From the NCBI RefSeq assembly GCF_963678635.1, contig NC_087070.1, forward strand, positions 35,841,109-35,901,108: 60,000 bases of DNA, written 5' to 3'. The translations under genes were made by a program, and so were the position numbers. Below the pieces are notes generated by a model, which saw only the letters and a list, made by a program, of their open reading frames with translations, made no database searches and was not told the DNA's origin. How positions within the stretch are numbered: position 1 is the stretch's first letter; each line of letters begins with the position of its first letter. Source of the DNA: Symsagittifera roscoffensis. Taxonomy: Eukaryota; Xenacoelomorpha; Acoela; Convolutidae. This document shows positions 11,601 to 26,600 of the stretch, one piece after another.

Positions 11601-14600
11601 ACCATGAAACAGTATTGTAATCAGATTTGCGGGGGATTTTAAGTAAAAAGTTAACATTTCTCATTTTGAAATTTAAAACAAAAACCGGTAGATTGTCATG
11701 GAACCATTTTGTTAATGGCTTCATCCTGATTTGAGCATTCTTATAGAGTTGATACTTGAATCGATCTATTATCGTATTTTCAAACTGGGTGCTGAAGAAC
11801 TGAAAAAAACTTACTAAAAGTATCTATTTAATATCGCATCCCCACTACTGAAAAAGTTTAGCGGTTTCTTGATTAAGAGTAATTAACGTAGTGAAGACTC
11901 TTAAATAGGTCTTGCTGATTTTTTTGTTTTTTTTTTCAGGAAAAAGTCTTAAAATATTGATGCACTTATGTATATATGCACTTTTTGAGTTCAATTGAAA
12001 TTCATCTGCTGAAAGTGATATAAATAGCACTCTCCACATACGAGCGTGGAAATGGCGCGAAAAAACGTGAACGAATTCTAGTTAAGAAAGTGGAATTTTT
12101 TAAAGATTTCCCAGCGGAATAAAAACTTTACCTTTTGATCCAGTTTTCTCAAGTTGGGTTCATGTTATCAAAAAAGCGCCAATCATAAATTGTTCTAAAA
12201 ATTCAAAGAGATTTTTTTTGTTTACTTGCGTTCATTACTCTTTTCCAATCTTCGATTGGCTATGTTTTTGGGGTTTGATATCGGTTTTCTTTAATAATCC
12301 AAGGAGCTCTAATCATAATTATTTCACTGAATGATAAACTGCTTTTGGTGAAATTGTATTTTTGATGTTTCAGAGATGAGAAGGCGGAATCTCTTCAGTC
12401 TTATATTGGATCTCTTCAAGACAGGTGAATCAAATCTGACCTAAATTTGAACAGCTGGTATAGAATTCTAATGAATCCCGAGACACTTACCTTTTTTGAT
12501 AATCCCTCTTCAAATATCAAACTTCAAGAGTTACTTGGGGAACGCTGCTGAAGTGGTTAAGTCTCTGCTTCTCAATCGAACGGTCAGAGGTTCGAGGCCC
12601 ATACTCGAGGATCAGGCAACCGTACCCATCCAAGAAAATTAACCAAAAACAATGAATTTAATTCCTAGCCAGGGGACGAGGGCAGTTCTTTGCTATGAGC
12701 GTGGATATTGGTCCTTTCTTGCGTGGATAAATTATCTTGACTTATTTCTTAATGGCGAATGCTTTTCGAAGCTCACTTTTGACAGTATTTGAGCAAGATA
12801 TTTTTTGACACAGGTTGGGTGATTGTGTTTGATTTAGAAAAAATAATGATATTTTTTATTGAAGACGCTCAAAGTATGTATCTTCTCTTTTTAGCCTGTC
12901 TGAGAAAGAGAGTATTTTGGAAGGATGTCGGAATCAGGTTGCAGATTTGAATGAACACGTCAGCAACTTATCTGCAGAAAAAAGCGACCTTGAACAGAAG
13001 CTGGTTCAACTCACTAATACCATCACCAAGTAAGCTTTGAATTTTACATCAAGAGCTTGGAAAAAATTGTATCCGTCTCAAAGAAAGTCGACAAGATAAA
13101 TATTTGTTTTGAAGAAAAAAAACGGGAAAATCATAGAGCTGATCCTGGCTAAAAAGACGTATTGCTTATGATGAGCTGTTTTTGTGGCTGGAAAAAAGAT
13201 TCCGAAATCGAATCCCGGATAGTTCGATGACAAAATTTCACCAAATATGGAAAAACCCCTAAACATGAAAATAGATTTAGAAAGTACCTTATATTAAAAA
13301 TCTTATTGTTAAGAATGTTAAAAATTGTTAAGAAAAGCCTCTTCGCTTATTTTAGATTAGACTCCAGCTTTAAGGAGTTTGTTTCTCAAAAGGACATTTC
13401 GGATCTACATTACGAAGACGAAATTCTCAATTTGCAGGTAATTTTGATGTCGGAGTCGTATTCAAATTGTCGAAGTTTTGTTCAAATTCAAGTTAAGAGC
13501 AAGGATGAACAAAGCTGGTTCATTTTTGTTTCGAAATGTGATCTTATTTGATATTTTAGAGTGAACTGAATTCGACATCTATGGAGCTGGAAAGAATTGA
13601 AAAGTTCGAGACTCTCTACAATGAACTAGACAATGGTAAGTTTAACTTGAGTTACCGTTATTATGCAGAAAGTACGAAAATTCTGACACCATAAAAATAG
13701 TGTTGAAAATTAATTAAAAACGGCAAATGCACATAATTGCCAAAAAGATAGTTGAAATTTTGCCCTGATTTAACAAATAAAAAAGTGAAAGTTTTGCCTT
13801 GGACAGATAATTTCGCCTTGACTGAATCAAAATCTTCTTTCTTCAACGTACCAGTGTTATTTGGGAGTGACAAAAACATAAAACATTTTCAATGGTAATT
13901 GCTGAAACCTTAGAAAATAGGAAAAAAAAGCTAACCAAATATCTGATTTTTTTTCTTTCGCCTTCAGATTTCATAGCAGAGGAAATGCAGATAAACAAGA
14001 TGCCCGCCCAAATCGTGCCCGCTTCGAACAAAGTAAACAAAACGCTGTTCAAACTAATAGCTAACTGACTGCTCAATCGGCTCTCTCGCTAATTTCTAAT
14101 TGTTTCCAAGTATTTTCTAACTGGTTTCTTAGGATATTATTTTTTAGAAATATTCTGTTTAGAAATTTAGTTGCCTCATACCTTTATTGCTAGATATCTT
14201 TTATGTGGAATCACTCAAAGGCGAATGACGAAAATCAAAATCAGCCAATCAGATTTCAGTTCTCTGATTTATTTGTCACTAGAGTTTGGCAATTACCTAT
14301 TAAGCTTCTGTGGCTGGGTGGCTAGGGTGTGAGACTCTTAATTGTAAGGTCGTAGGTTCGAAGCTCAGACAGCCGAATTTCTAATTGGAGGCTTATTTCT
14401 ACTTTTTCTCATTGCATTCTTTAGAGGCGCTTTTTTGTCGTGTTCTCGCTAGTGTTTGCGAAGCTTCGCCTCTGTGTAATAATTGACTTTCGACTGTTTT
14501 TGTTTTCGACCCTTCGCGCATGAGTCCTTCGGTAATTCGTCCATGAGAATAGCCCTCATCGTTTTCTTTACGAGGAAGTTTTTCAATGATATCTATATTG

Positions 14601-17600
14601 ATTTATGAATGAATTACTAGAATAGCGTAATCAGTGTGTTAATGGACATTGATTTTGTTGTCTTTCTATATTTTTTCTATTGTGTTATCTTAGTTTTTTT
14701 TGTATCGAAATATTAATTCGAAAGCGGTTTTCAACTAATTAAAGTTCATAATGGCTAACCGTGAACTAGTTTACTCGTTTCTGGTCAAAATGCTGCGATG
14801 CCTATCTCTATATCACAGTAAGTTAGAAGGCACGAACGAATCCCGCGCTTGCTTTTGTTTTTCGGAAATGGGCGGGGCCATTCATCTAAATTAGTTTTCT
14901 TACGGGGACCAAACAAGTAAACTAGTACCGCTAACCGGCAATTAAAACAATGTTTCTTGTTTAGAATAGTGTGTTGGTTGACCTAAAATCGTGTCAGGCT
15001 CTAGAGCGCCAGCTACTGACTGTACAGAACTCCTTAATTGAGGGTAAATCTCTATTTTATATACTCATTGTAGGCTAATATTATAAATAAAACAATTTAC
15101 AATAATACGAGCATGCTTGAATTCTGGTTAGAATGCATGCTGGTTAAATCTTGCGCAAACAAAGCAAAGCTGATGTTTAGATTTAATTTTTCTATTTCTT
15201 GTATTACACTTGCGAGCTTAAGTGAGGTAGTGTTATAGTACGACTATTCTTTTTACTAACATAAGGCGCTTATAAATTAACACAGTTGATGGTAGTTCGA
15301 TTAGCATTCTAGTTCAACTCAATATATCTTGCAATATTTTTGAAATGCTTAACTTATACATAATTTGGTTATATGCTTTCGATTATATTACATGCAAAAA
15401 TAGCGTGGATGCCTTCAATTTTTTATATTCTAAATTATTACCTACCAAAATATGTCTTTTTGTATTTGTTGCCACTTTTGCTGCATAGCATTAGAAATTT
15501 ATTACCATATGCAGCTGCTTTATGTGGGACTATTGTTTGTGGGTTGTTAAGTGTTCATGGCCGAGTGAGAATCCGATACGATGCGAAGTTATGCTAATTC
15601 GAGGCTTATTTCTATTTTTTCTTTTAGCTTTATAAAGCTGCTTTTTGTCGTGTTCTCGCAATTGATTGCGAAGCGCAGCTTCCCCTCTGTATAAAAAATT
15701 ATAATACATGGAGGATCTTTTGAAACGTCGTGAGTTGACGATATTGATGAACGCAACTCCAAATTTAAAATGAATGGCTTTTTAATGCTGAAGAATTCTG
15801 AAGAAAAAATGTCTCCAGCTGAAGTTTGCCCAAAATTTTATCCCCAAAAAATTTCTGACCAAATTGATTCAAAGTAACCACCCGGGTTGACCTGCCTACA
15901 TCGAAAATACTTACCCTACAATTCCATACACCGAAAAAGTTTATCATGCAATTCCATACATCAAGTCTATGGAAAAAATCGTCGAAAATGTAAGAATAAA
16001 TGGCAGACGAAGCAGTGAATTTTAATGAACGTCGAAAAATTTGATTGTCTGGAAAAAAGCTTGTCATACTATTCTCATATATGGAAATTTTATGGAAGGC
16101 ATTTTTTGATGGCGACAACCAAAATTTCTTCATTTTTTAACCGCAAAACGAACTTTGTACTCAAACAAACGTGTTCCACAATTTTTTTTGCCTGCAAATT
16201 TTGATTTTTTGTGTGCAGAAGGTGGTCCTGGATGCAAGATTGTTTTTTTGTTTTTGTCGGATAATTTTTTTCGAAATCTTCAAAACGCCCATTTATTTTG
16301 TATGGCATGTTTATTTATGCCATGATCAATGCCTGATTAATTAAAACTTCGAATTTTTTCATGTTTTAAGTTTGTTACTTTCGATATATCATTTTTGTAA
16401 GACAACTCTAAGACAATTCCGTTTGTTTCCTATGCCTTGTAAGTGCAAGAGCGTTCAACTCTTGGTGACTATAGCTTTGAGTAAACCAAGATCTTTGTCA
16501 CTTGTGATCGCTTACGCACGAAAAGAATCTTAAAAAAATGTCACCCAAAAATACTTGTCATACAATTTTCATATGCACAAAAATGCTTATCATAGAGATT
16601 TCATACAGTTTTGTGTACGTATAGAATTGTATTGTTACGCTTGCCTTTAGCGACCGTTATAAAACCGGAATATAGACTTTTTTCGGGTTAACAACTTGTT
16701 TAACAGAATTACTTAAAGATTCATAATAAATTCAAACTTCTATGTGTTCCTGGCCAAATTACCGTGGCGGTAACGAATATCCGTGGGACAGCAAAGGTCC
16801 TGGGTTCGAATCTGACCAGGACCCCTTTTTTTAAATTAGAAATGTTCTGTTATAAATAAAAATTGTTGGTCAACTGTTTGTCAGCTTATCTGTTGTCGGC
16901 GTAGTTGTCACATCTTAAAATCTTTTTTTTGCTGCGCGCATGTTTTTTAATGTTGCTTTTATTGTTTTATTTACTAAAATTTATAATTTTATTTGTCTTG
17001 ACTTCGTATTTCTGTCTTTTTTTTGTGATTCGCTGACAAAATTCCTCGGCCCAAATTTTTTCGGCCTATGTTTTATCGTATTAATGATCTAATTTTGGGT
17101 TGTTTCAAGGGAAACACAATTTAAATACTCCCCTCCGCACTTTTCAGTTTAGTTGTATGTTTACCAATCGGTTTGTTAAAAGTTCTTTTTTTTGTTATGG
17201 AAAGTTGTTTCCAAACATCGGAAAAATTTTAGTTTTTCTTGGACTGATTTTCAAAAAAGGTTATCAATTGAAAGATTGCCCACTCTTTTGTGTGTCTGCA
17301 TACTCCCTTAGAATCTCTTTTTACTTGACCCCTTTGTCTACAGCCTTTGAAAAAGTCTGTGTGGGAATATTTGACTCATATTTTTGATTTTTTTTCGAGA
17401 ACTGTCCCTTTCAAATCTGAATTTTTGGATTCAATGAATAAAAAGGTTTCAAAAAGCTCCCTGAAAAAGCTCCCTTGATTTTTTGACCTTTTTTAATAAG
17501 TTTATGACTTTTCTCGAGAGCTATCCTCTCAAATCTGAAATTTTGGGCTCAATGGAGTTAATGGTTATTGGGAAGCTCACCTGCATTAGCGGTCACTCAC

Positions 17601-20600
17601 AAAGTTTTTTACATATAAAGTTATCACCCTCGGAAAAGCCAAATTTTTTATTTTTTTGACAGTATTTTAAATTTTTTTGAATTTTCTCGAAAACTACCCT
17701 GCCATATTTGAGGTTTTAGGTTCAGTTCAAAGAACGGGATGCGGGAAGCTCATTTTCTATGCTCCCACGCCCAAATTTTTCTGACACCAAAGGTAATGGC
17801 CCTCGGAAAAGTCTAATTTAGATCTTTTGAGCGTTTTTTTTTTAATTTTTTGATTTTTCTCGAAAGCTACCCTCCCAAATCTGACATTTTGGTTTGCATG
17901 GAAACTACAGGTTGCGTGAATCCGTTCTCCATAAGCGGCTACGTCCTATTGTTTCAAGTAAAAAGCCATGGTTCTCGGAAAGGTCAAATTTTTTATTTGT
18001 TGACCGTTTTTTGGACTTTTATTGCTTGCTATCATGCCAAAACTGATATCATAGATTTAATCGAAGCAACAGGTTGTTAAAAGAAAAAAGTTATGGCCTT
18101 CCAACAAATCAAAGAATTGAAGCTAACAGTTGTTTGGAAATTTTTTGACTTTACGCGAAAACTACCGTGCCAATTATCAGGTTCTGTTCAATCGAGAAAC
18201 TCGGTTTTGGGAATATTTTCTGCTTTTTGAAGAACAAAGTTATTAATTTTGGAAAGTTTTTTTGACCCTTTTTCTAGAACTCTTGACCGATTTTAGAAAT
18301 TTTTTCAATTTTCCATTAATATACAAAATCAAATCTGAAATGAATAGTTCAATTGAAAAACGGGTTGCGATAACTGTTCCTGCAGAAACCATGAATTTTT
18401 TATTTTTGATAATAGAAATTTTATCTCCTCGGTAGAAATGAATATCCCAAATTTTTTTTTACTCTTCTCACTTATTTTAGTAGTTAGAGAAACAACTATG
18501 GTTTTCGGCAAATCCAATTTTTTGAAATCACATTTTTCGTTCCGCATTAGCATAGTAAATTCATTCAATATCAGACAGGTTCTTCGTGACATACGAAGTT
18601 TTTCCTTCACATACGAAAATTTATGTTGGTGCTTTATCGCAAGTGATGCGAAGTTTTGGTCAACTCGGGCAAGACTTCTCGCATCAGAGCGATGACTTGA
18701 ATATTTGACTACCCTGAAGCGAATCTGAATTAATTTGGCTCAATTGGCGTCTAACTTATAGCATCCTTTTTAATGCCAGTAATTGTAGTTCTCGACTGTT
18801 TTTGTGAAATTGAATTTTCTTCTTTTCCGAAAAAAACTTAGCTATATCCGTCTCATGTTCTATTCACTGTGCTTTTTTCTACCTAAATGGCAATTAGAAA
18901 TGGTTAAATAGTTTTTTCAGTTTTTTGTGTTATTTTTGCAGCATGGTATTGGCAGTTTATTAGCATCTTTTGCTGCCTCGTTGGTGACTAATAAAAAAAA
19001 GAACGATCAATGTACTATTATATTAAAAACATTTTCGGCAATACTGCAATCATAAGTGATCTAGAAAAAATTGTTACTAGTATTCCTAACCTTTGAAGAG
19101 CTAGTGGGACAATTGCGAGAGCGTGAAACTCCAAATCTCGAGGTCAAAGTTTCGAATCCGACACGTGGCAAAAGTTTTACTTATGAGGCTTATTTCTCCT
19201 TTTCTAAATTCTTTTTACAGAGCTGCTTTTTGTCGGGTTCTCGCAACATCAACTTTTTCAAGGCTGGAAGCGTAGGTCCAAATTAGCAGTTTAGAACCCT
19301 TATTGCTTAACAAAATGATCGAATGTTAAATTTAGTTTTTAATTTGGGCAAAAGGCATCAATAGCTTTGAAGCTGCTTCAAATAATGCCTCCTGTATCAA
19401 ATATTTTTCGAGAGCAGAGACTGGTTTTTGCGGACAAAGAAATTGCAGCTTGCAGCGCCTTTGTGTCAACTATTTTTACTTGCTATTTTTCAAAAAGTTT
19501 TTTCATATAATAATATATTCAATTCAAAGCAATTGAGTGCCATTTTTTGCTTGTGTCTTATATTTTTTTTCTGTTTTAATGTCGGTGTTTATTTTTGTTT
19601 GCTTGTTTTTACTAATATTTTTTTGTTCTTTCTTCTTCAATTAGTTTTTTGAAGCACCTTGCTCTCATTGGGATCAGTTATTGAGTTTTGGTAAAATTAA
19701 AGTTTCTTTTTTATTTATGCTAGTAATTATAACTGGGATCGGATTTGTTTCTGATAATATTCTGGTTGAATGTTGTAGTGTAGATAGATCCCGCAACAAC
19801 TCGAGAAGATCTCAGATAGTTTATTCGGAATTTCAGAGCAGTCGTCAGAATTCTTTAGTTTAAATTTTTTTCAAATGTTTCTTGGATGCACCTCCATTGA
19901 CCCAAAAAAAAAACAAAAAAAAATTAGGATCGAGTTTTGTATTTCAGAGTTTGACCAGCACATGGAAAAGTACAGGGAGAAAATGGAGAGTGCAAATCTA
20001 GCCAAGAATTTCAGAGACAATAAAGGCAGCTACGAGAAGGACGAGAAGTTCCTAGCAGAGGTCGACACCGAGGTCAGGTTTCTCATCCTGTCCTTCGACA
20101 TCTGAAAGCACTCTCGTTTCAAGACAAGATTTGACGGATCTCTTTAACAATCCCCCCCTAGGGTACCTAGTAACGAATGGCCACCCCAATAAATAATTAA
20201 TTCAAGGGTTAAGCACATCTGAATTTTGTGCCTCTTAGCGAATTTCCCTGTTTTGCAAAAAAGGGGGAGAATAGTTAAAGAGATATGATATGACTAAGCG
20301 GAACTTTGTATCTTTATCACATACAAAGACGAATAATTAAAACTGAATACAATCGAAAAAGGTAATAAGTTAAAGTGTACTACATTGCGTTGGATAGTCG
20401 CTTGCTGTGTAAGTAGCAGATAATGTACTGACCTCAATGATTGAAACACATATATTTAAAAATAGAATTTTTTTAAAGCTGAAAAACGTTTTTACGCAAA
20501 AATAAGATTCAAGTTTTCTGTAGTTTTTCCAGTAGAAAGCGATTGAAATAGATAAAAAAAACTGCAATAATGACATATTGACAAGTCATAATAGCTTAAA

Positions 20601-23600
20601 TACTTTGAAATTTGCAGTATATATAAATTGTGAGTTCAGTCTCTCATGGTGTCATTCACAATATTCGTGTGATTTATTTTGGACAATGTGAAAATGTAGA
20701 CCAGTTTTTCTCGACACTTGATACATTGTTTGAAGTCTTGTTTATGGAATCCGAACCGAATCCGGACTAAGTGAGCTTTAATCTGATACCTCACTTGACC
20801 CCTACGAACTGAACTCTCCCTTATGTACCTAAAATTGATAAGCCGATAGATCATAAATCAAAAATTGAACTGCATCATTTTAAATCTTACATTTATCACA
20901 TGCATTAAGCAACCAGCCAAATTTACTACGTATTCGTTTCTGGAAATTGTCAAAATTATTAAGAGGTTTCAGTTGCCCTTTATTGATCAAGCGTTGCTGT
21001 CAAAAAAAACTAAAGCATTTATAAATTCAGTGTTTTTAAACAGACTTTTTCTCGTTTGAAGTTAGCGGAGAAGCAGCGTGTATTCCGTCGAACTATCGAA
21101 GACGTGGAGGCGGAGTTGGAGATGTTGAGCATCCATCGGGAGAACCTGGAAGTGAACAGAGACAGGATCAAGTTAGAGGAGGAGGAGAAGGCCAGGGATC
21201 TGGCCCCAGCCGGAGGGGGAGGGGGCAAACAGGACAAAAAGGGCGGGCCAAATAAACAAGAAAAGGTAAATATTTATACACATACTCAATTGCTGGCAAC
21301 TAGCTTCAATTTAGGCTCAAGAAACTCAAAAAAGTTAAATCAATTTTTTGTATTTATAGAAAATTCGAAAAATTTCGAAATATTTATTTAGTTTATGCAT
21401 TTTCATGCCGCAATTCTATAAAAACCGACATTGTTCAACTTACTGCCCTTTTATCATAGTGTTTTCGAAACGAAATAGTACCAGTCATCATTCTTTATGA
21501 CCTAAAAAGTTTTCCCGAAATTTCAATTAATGTGGTTCTGTTCCCCGCTTAAATTATGACGTTTTTCCTTATATTTGTTGGGTTCATTTTTCAAAAAACT
21601 GCAGAAAGGATCTGAGGACAAAGACAAGGAGGCTCCCATGACGGCTGCTCAGAGGGAGGCAATGGAAACCGTGTTTGATAAGCTGGACGCCCAAGAGCAG
21701 ATCACGAGCAAGTACTCTTCCATCATCTACTTCTCAAACAACAGAGGCAAGACCTTCTACGAACTGCCGCAGAACTCACTCTGCAACTCTTGTGGAACCA
21801 CGGTAAGTGTCTTGAAAATAGAGTTAAAAATAGTGTTGCATAATTAGTTTAAAAGAGCAATCTTTTCTTTTGTACAGTTTAGCATGCAATTTTTTGATGT
21901 TTCAATTAACCTTGAGACACAGATTTACTCTGAAAAGTAGGCTTTTGCCTGAAATTTTTTTCTAAAATTGGTCAACTGCTTTCTTAAATTGATTGTGTCT
22001 GGCCGAACTTTTTGCTACTCATTAGTTTGATAGCATTAGCTTTTTAATTACTGTTCTGATTCGAGTTAACCGGACTAAATTTGGATTTTCAAACGCATTT
22101 TTTTTGGGCTAGGATCATACGAAAAAGGGGTGCTTAAAATTTCAACAGATTAACATGGTGCACTTTTTTTCCCGAAATTCTCAAACAAAATTTCATTCCA
22201 AAAATGGATCATTTGGGCTTTTTTAGTAATCAAGAATTACGTTGAAACTACCGAGGTAATTGATGAAAAAATTATATCGAAAGAAGACTCTTACATAGCT
22301 CAACAAAGTTTTAGAAGAATGAAACTTTGAAAAATGTGCGTAAAACATTTGAATTCTGTTTTTAGCCACAGATTTTATTTTTTAGGTAGTACAAATCACC
22401 TTTTTTGGCTATCAGACAAAAATGTATTCTCACAAAGAGATTTATGAATTCTTCATCAACTAAATAGGCAGTTTCAACGTAACTCTTGATCATTTAAAAT
22501 TGAGAAATTGTGATAAAGTTTTGTTCGGTTCCTTTTTTTTACATCACAACCCATCTTGAGAAAAACGCGTGTGAAATTTCAAATTTCGCTCCTTTTGTCC
22601 GATTAATTTAAATCACCACTAATAGTAAAAAAAAAACGGGTAATGAGCGTCAGAGATTTTTTTCGAATGAGCGTCTAGATCGAAAAAAAATGTGCTCGAT
22701 TCAAGCGAGATTCAAATTCTCGACCAAATTTTGGTTTGTTTCGACCAATGATTGGTATGTATCGACCGTCTCGACCGAAATTGGGTAGGTTTCGAATTTC
22801 AGTTAACATGACTCATCAAAATCTTAACGTTATAAGCGAGAAATCTCGATTTGTGACGCTAATTTAAAAAAATTGAGTTCGCCTCAACTGGCGCTCACCA
22901 CAGTTTTATTCGCTTTATTGCTACTATATGTTTCTGAAAGCTGTTTTAACGATTACGATTCTGTTTTTCGGCCTTTGTTTTTTCTCAAATCGAACATCTT
23001 CCGAGACAAGTGTTAGCAATTTTTGTATATGTAGTTTTATCAACATTTTTTATTCAATTTTTTAAACGAATTATTAATGGCTTTCTACTCATTTTTTGAC
23101 CGGTAGCTGAAAAGCTTCCTTTGTTTGGCATTGTAATTGGCGCGAAGCGTGATTGGATTGATTTAGGAAAAATCCCAAAAAGGTTCCTAAGTGTCGACAA
23201 AAAACTGATTTTTAGTCCAATTACAGCGAGTACAGCAAGCAAATACATAGAGTGAAACATTTTATTTTACTGCATGATTTAAGTTTGCTGCTTAAAACAG
23301 TAACAGTTGCTTAAAAGTTTTTTTTCGATCAAGCAAAAATTTAGCTTTCGTTTTTTTAGTGGTTTTTGGTGAAGAACTGTAGTTAAATGAATCCAGCTTT
23401 AAGTGTCCGAGCATCTTTTTGCCCCTTCTTCTGTAAACGCTCAAAAAACCACAGAAGATCGAGAAAAAAAATTTTTCGAAACTTTTTCTTAAAGCACGGT
23501 GGTCGGAAACTTCTGTGCTATTCTTGCTAATGTATGTAGTGTAATCTGTTTAGACGATGATCTGTCCTCACAAAGTGGCGAGACAGGATTGGGTAGTGGA

Positions 23601-26600
23601 CCTGCCTCCGAACACTCACATGCTGCGCATATCCAGACCGAAACTCAAACTGCAGAAGAAATTGGACGAGTCAGTTTTTAACGTGAAATCAATTTCTGCC
23701 AATCAACCATTTTGAACTATAAATATTTACATAAAATTGCTCATTTTGACGTCAGAATTCAATTTTTTCACTCATTTCAGCACGTAAAAACCGTCTAAGT
23801 AATATAATTAAATAATTAACCAAAAAAGTTTATTTTTTTACCGATCAAGTTGCGATGTCACTAATATTAACCACTGTATTTGTTTCAAGAATCAGTTCTC
23901 AGTGTCTATTTGCAATATTCGAGTTTGAATGCTGCCAGTGGCGTGCTCAGGAACGTTCAAGGGGGGGGGGGGGGGTGGTTTTCTGACCCTTTGGCGCGCT
24001 CCTCACTCTGAATTTTAGTAAATTTTGGCGCCTTCAGAAAAAATGAGTGTTGGTAGGCTAAAAACTGGTGTCATGCAATAATACTGATAACACTTTTGAT
24101 TCCTGTAATTTTGTTGGATGGGTTCTTTTTCTCCCCACCCTTCCCCACCTCACACAAGCATCAATTTTGTGATGTAACGAGGGGTGTTACAAGGTTAAGT
24201 ATGAAGACCAAATAAGCGTGTCATGGCCATATCAGTTCACGTGCCAATTATGAGATAATGTGAACAGAAAAATTATTGGTAAAAATTCGGTGATATATAA
24301 ACCAGCCCAAGTAAAAACCATCCGAAGTATCAACTAGTCGAAAACACGTGAGAGTTATGTAACAATTATGTAACAGTTACGAAAGTTAAGCAAGTTCACT
24401 CATATGTTGTAAGTTTTGGGCTGGCTTATATACTCCGGGCATTTTCGGTTGGATTGTACTTCGGCTGGTTTAATTACTCTCTAAAATCCGCAGAAAGGGG
24501 AAGGAAAAAGAGCCTTTTTTGTTGTAGCCGTGAAATTGAAGCACTGTTCAGCAAACAGTTGAAGCAGGCCGCACAGCAGAATACAACTGGAGACAAAAAG
24601 ATTCCTCCTCAAGAAGAGCAGACTGAGGCTACTAAAGTGGATGGGTCGGAAGGCGGTAAGTAGAAACAGTTTGAAGTTCTTTCTGCTGAGATTTTTTTCA
24701 AGATATACTTTAAAACTATTTGTGCGCCTATTGCTTGTTCAATTGAAAATACTGATATCTTTGCAAACAAGGTTATTGAATTATAACTTTACATTACATG
24801 ATATCTGCTGATAATTTGAACATTAATGGAACTGTTTCGATGTTTTTTGGTCCTGGACATTCACAGTTAAAAAGAGCAAGAGTTAACCAATTTTTGAGAG
24901 CATGAAAATCAAATATAAAAGTCGAGATTGTGGTGTCGGCTTTTTCGACTGATATAGTTAAGATTATTTCAAAAAGACCTGCTATCTCAGCTTGCTAAAA
25001 AAATCATCGTCCGCAAGAGAAGAGTTTCGTTATAATGGGGTTGGGTTTTTTAATTTGCTGGCAGAGCTACATTGGAAAAGAGTTTAAATTCGTTAGGATC
25101 TCGGTCGCAGAGCAAGGCGTCAATGGGAGACAATGGCGTGGCTGTGGTGTCCCAGGCAGACGTCGAGGAGCTGCAGGACGATGCCCTCTACTTCTCACGA
25201 ATCAGAGACATACAAGAGGGACTGGCGCCCATCACCCAAAAACTGGTGAGAACTTCGATTGAATAAAAAAACTGACTTTTTACAGGAAAATGTGTTTTTT
25301 TTTTGTTGCTTCAGTTTGCTAAGTTCATAAGGGAAGCTCTCACGATAGATTTTGATGCTAGATTTTTTGTTTATCATTCTTTCTTCAGAGAATTAAATAA
25401 TTATGTGGGATGTTTTCCTTCCTTTTCTACGCTCGTTTTAAAACTGCATAACCAGAATTTCGATGTCTTTAAAGGCGAGTTGTATTTATTTAAAGCAATT
25501 TATATCAACCCTTTTGATGTTATCAGTTTTCATGAAAGTAACATAGGATTACCTATAGAGTCCTATTATCAGAAATCCTTTTTATCAGAAACGGAAAAAA
25601 AATTTTGCCGAAGGAAAGTGACATAGAAATTTGAAAGCAGCTTTCATAGTGTCTTTTTCTTCAGCCGGAACAATTTGAGAGGATCTGGGCTGACTTCAGA
25701 CAGCGTACTAGTGGGTCTCTACGCCTTATTCCACGACAAATCTCCGAGGTGATGCCTTCTCCAAGGTGTTATGCCTTTTAATTAGCATCGAAATTGTTGA
25801 AATCCGTTACTGGGTCAATGTTCCTAATTGAGTATTAGGTATTTCATGCACGACGAGCTTAGTTTATTCTGGTGCCCCGATTAAAGCTCAAGATATGGAA
25901 TTGTGGACCACTTAAATTCGTTAATATGATAAAAAATAACCCATTTTGAATAAAATTTTGAATTCAGTCGTCGGTGTTTTTGTCGGGGGTCGGTAGTTTT
26001 TGATTCGTTCTTTGCAGATGGTTCTGTACGCTCTCGATGATATTGGCTAGAAGAAATTTTTCAGCCAATAATGTTTATGCCGTTAGCATCGTTGTTGTCG
26101 TCATGGTGGGACCGACTGCGGTGAAATGGATGGCATCTCCCTCCCCCACGGTTGGTCCTGCACTGAGCAGGAGCGGGGGCTCATAAAAAATGTCGTTAGC
26201 CGGTGGGGGGCTAGTCTCATTCATAAATGTTTGTTCTTCAGTTCAATTTGTGGTGTAATTCGCTTCACTTGGTTGCTTTTCTGTTTCAGGAGCGCGTCGT
26301 GAGTATCGCGGAACAGTTTCTCTCTCAGGTTTTGTGGACTGACAGATCAGTGGACGTGGAAAACATTCCTTCAATTGTGGTGCGTCATCATCTGTTTTGA
26401 TAAAAACCGCTGAAATTCAGACAGACTCTCAGGATCTCTAATTTAAAACAACTTCAGCTTCTTGAACCCATACAATTATCCACAGGACATGGGTTCACAA
26501 TGATTTTTTTTAAAAAGATCATTTTCAAAGAAAAACTAAATTTTCTAAAAAATTTTTTCTGCAGTTTCGAGAAAAGGTAACTAGAAAAGTCCAAAGCTTT

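Noticed and set aside
15765-16308. Minus-strand open frames of 122 and 72 residues
   Set aside because: They contain repeated 'aattccatacatc'-like words in a gene A intron and show no known domain or splice context.
16748-16826. Possible tRNA gene
   Set aside because: Good B box and some end pairing, but no proper cloverleaf, and the flanking body repeats elsewhere, so it is a SINE head.
25303-25626. Plus-strand open frame of 107 residues
   Set aside because: It lies in the intron between two well-supported gene A exons (25245 and 25665), is AT-rich and has no fitting splice sites.
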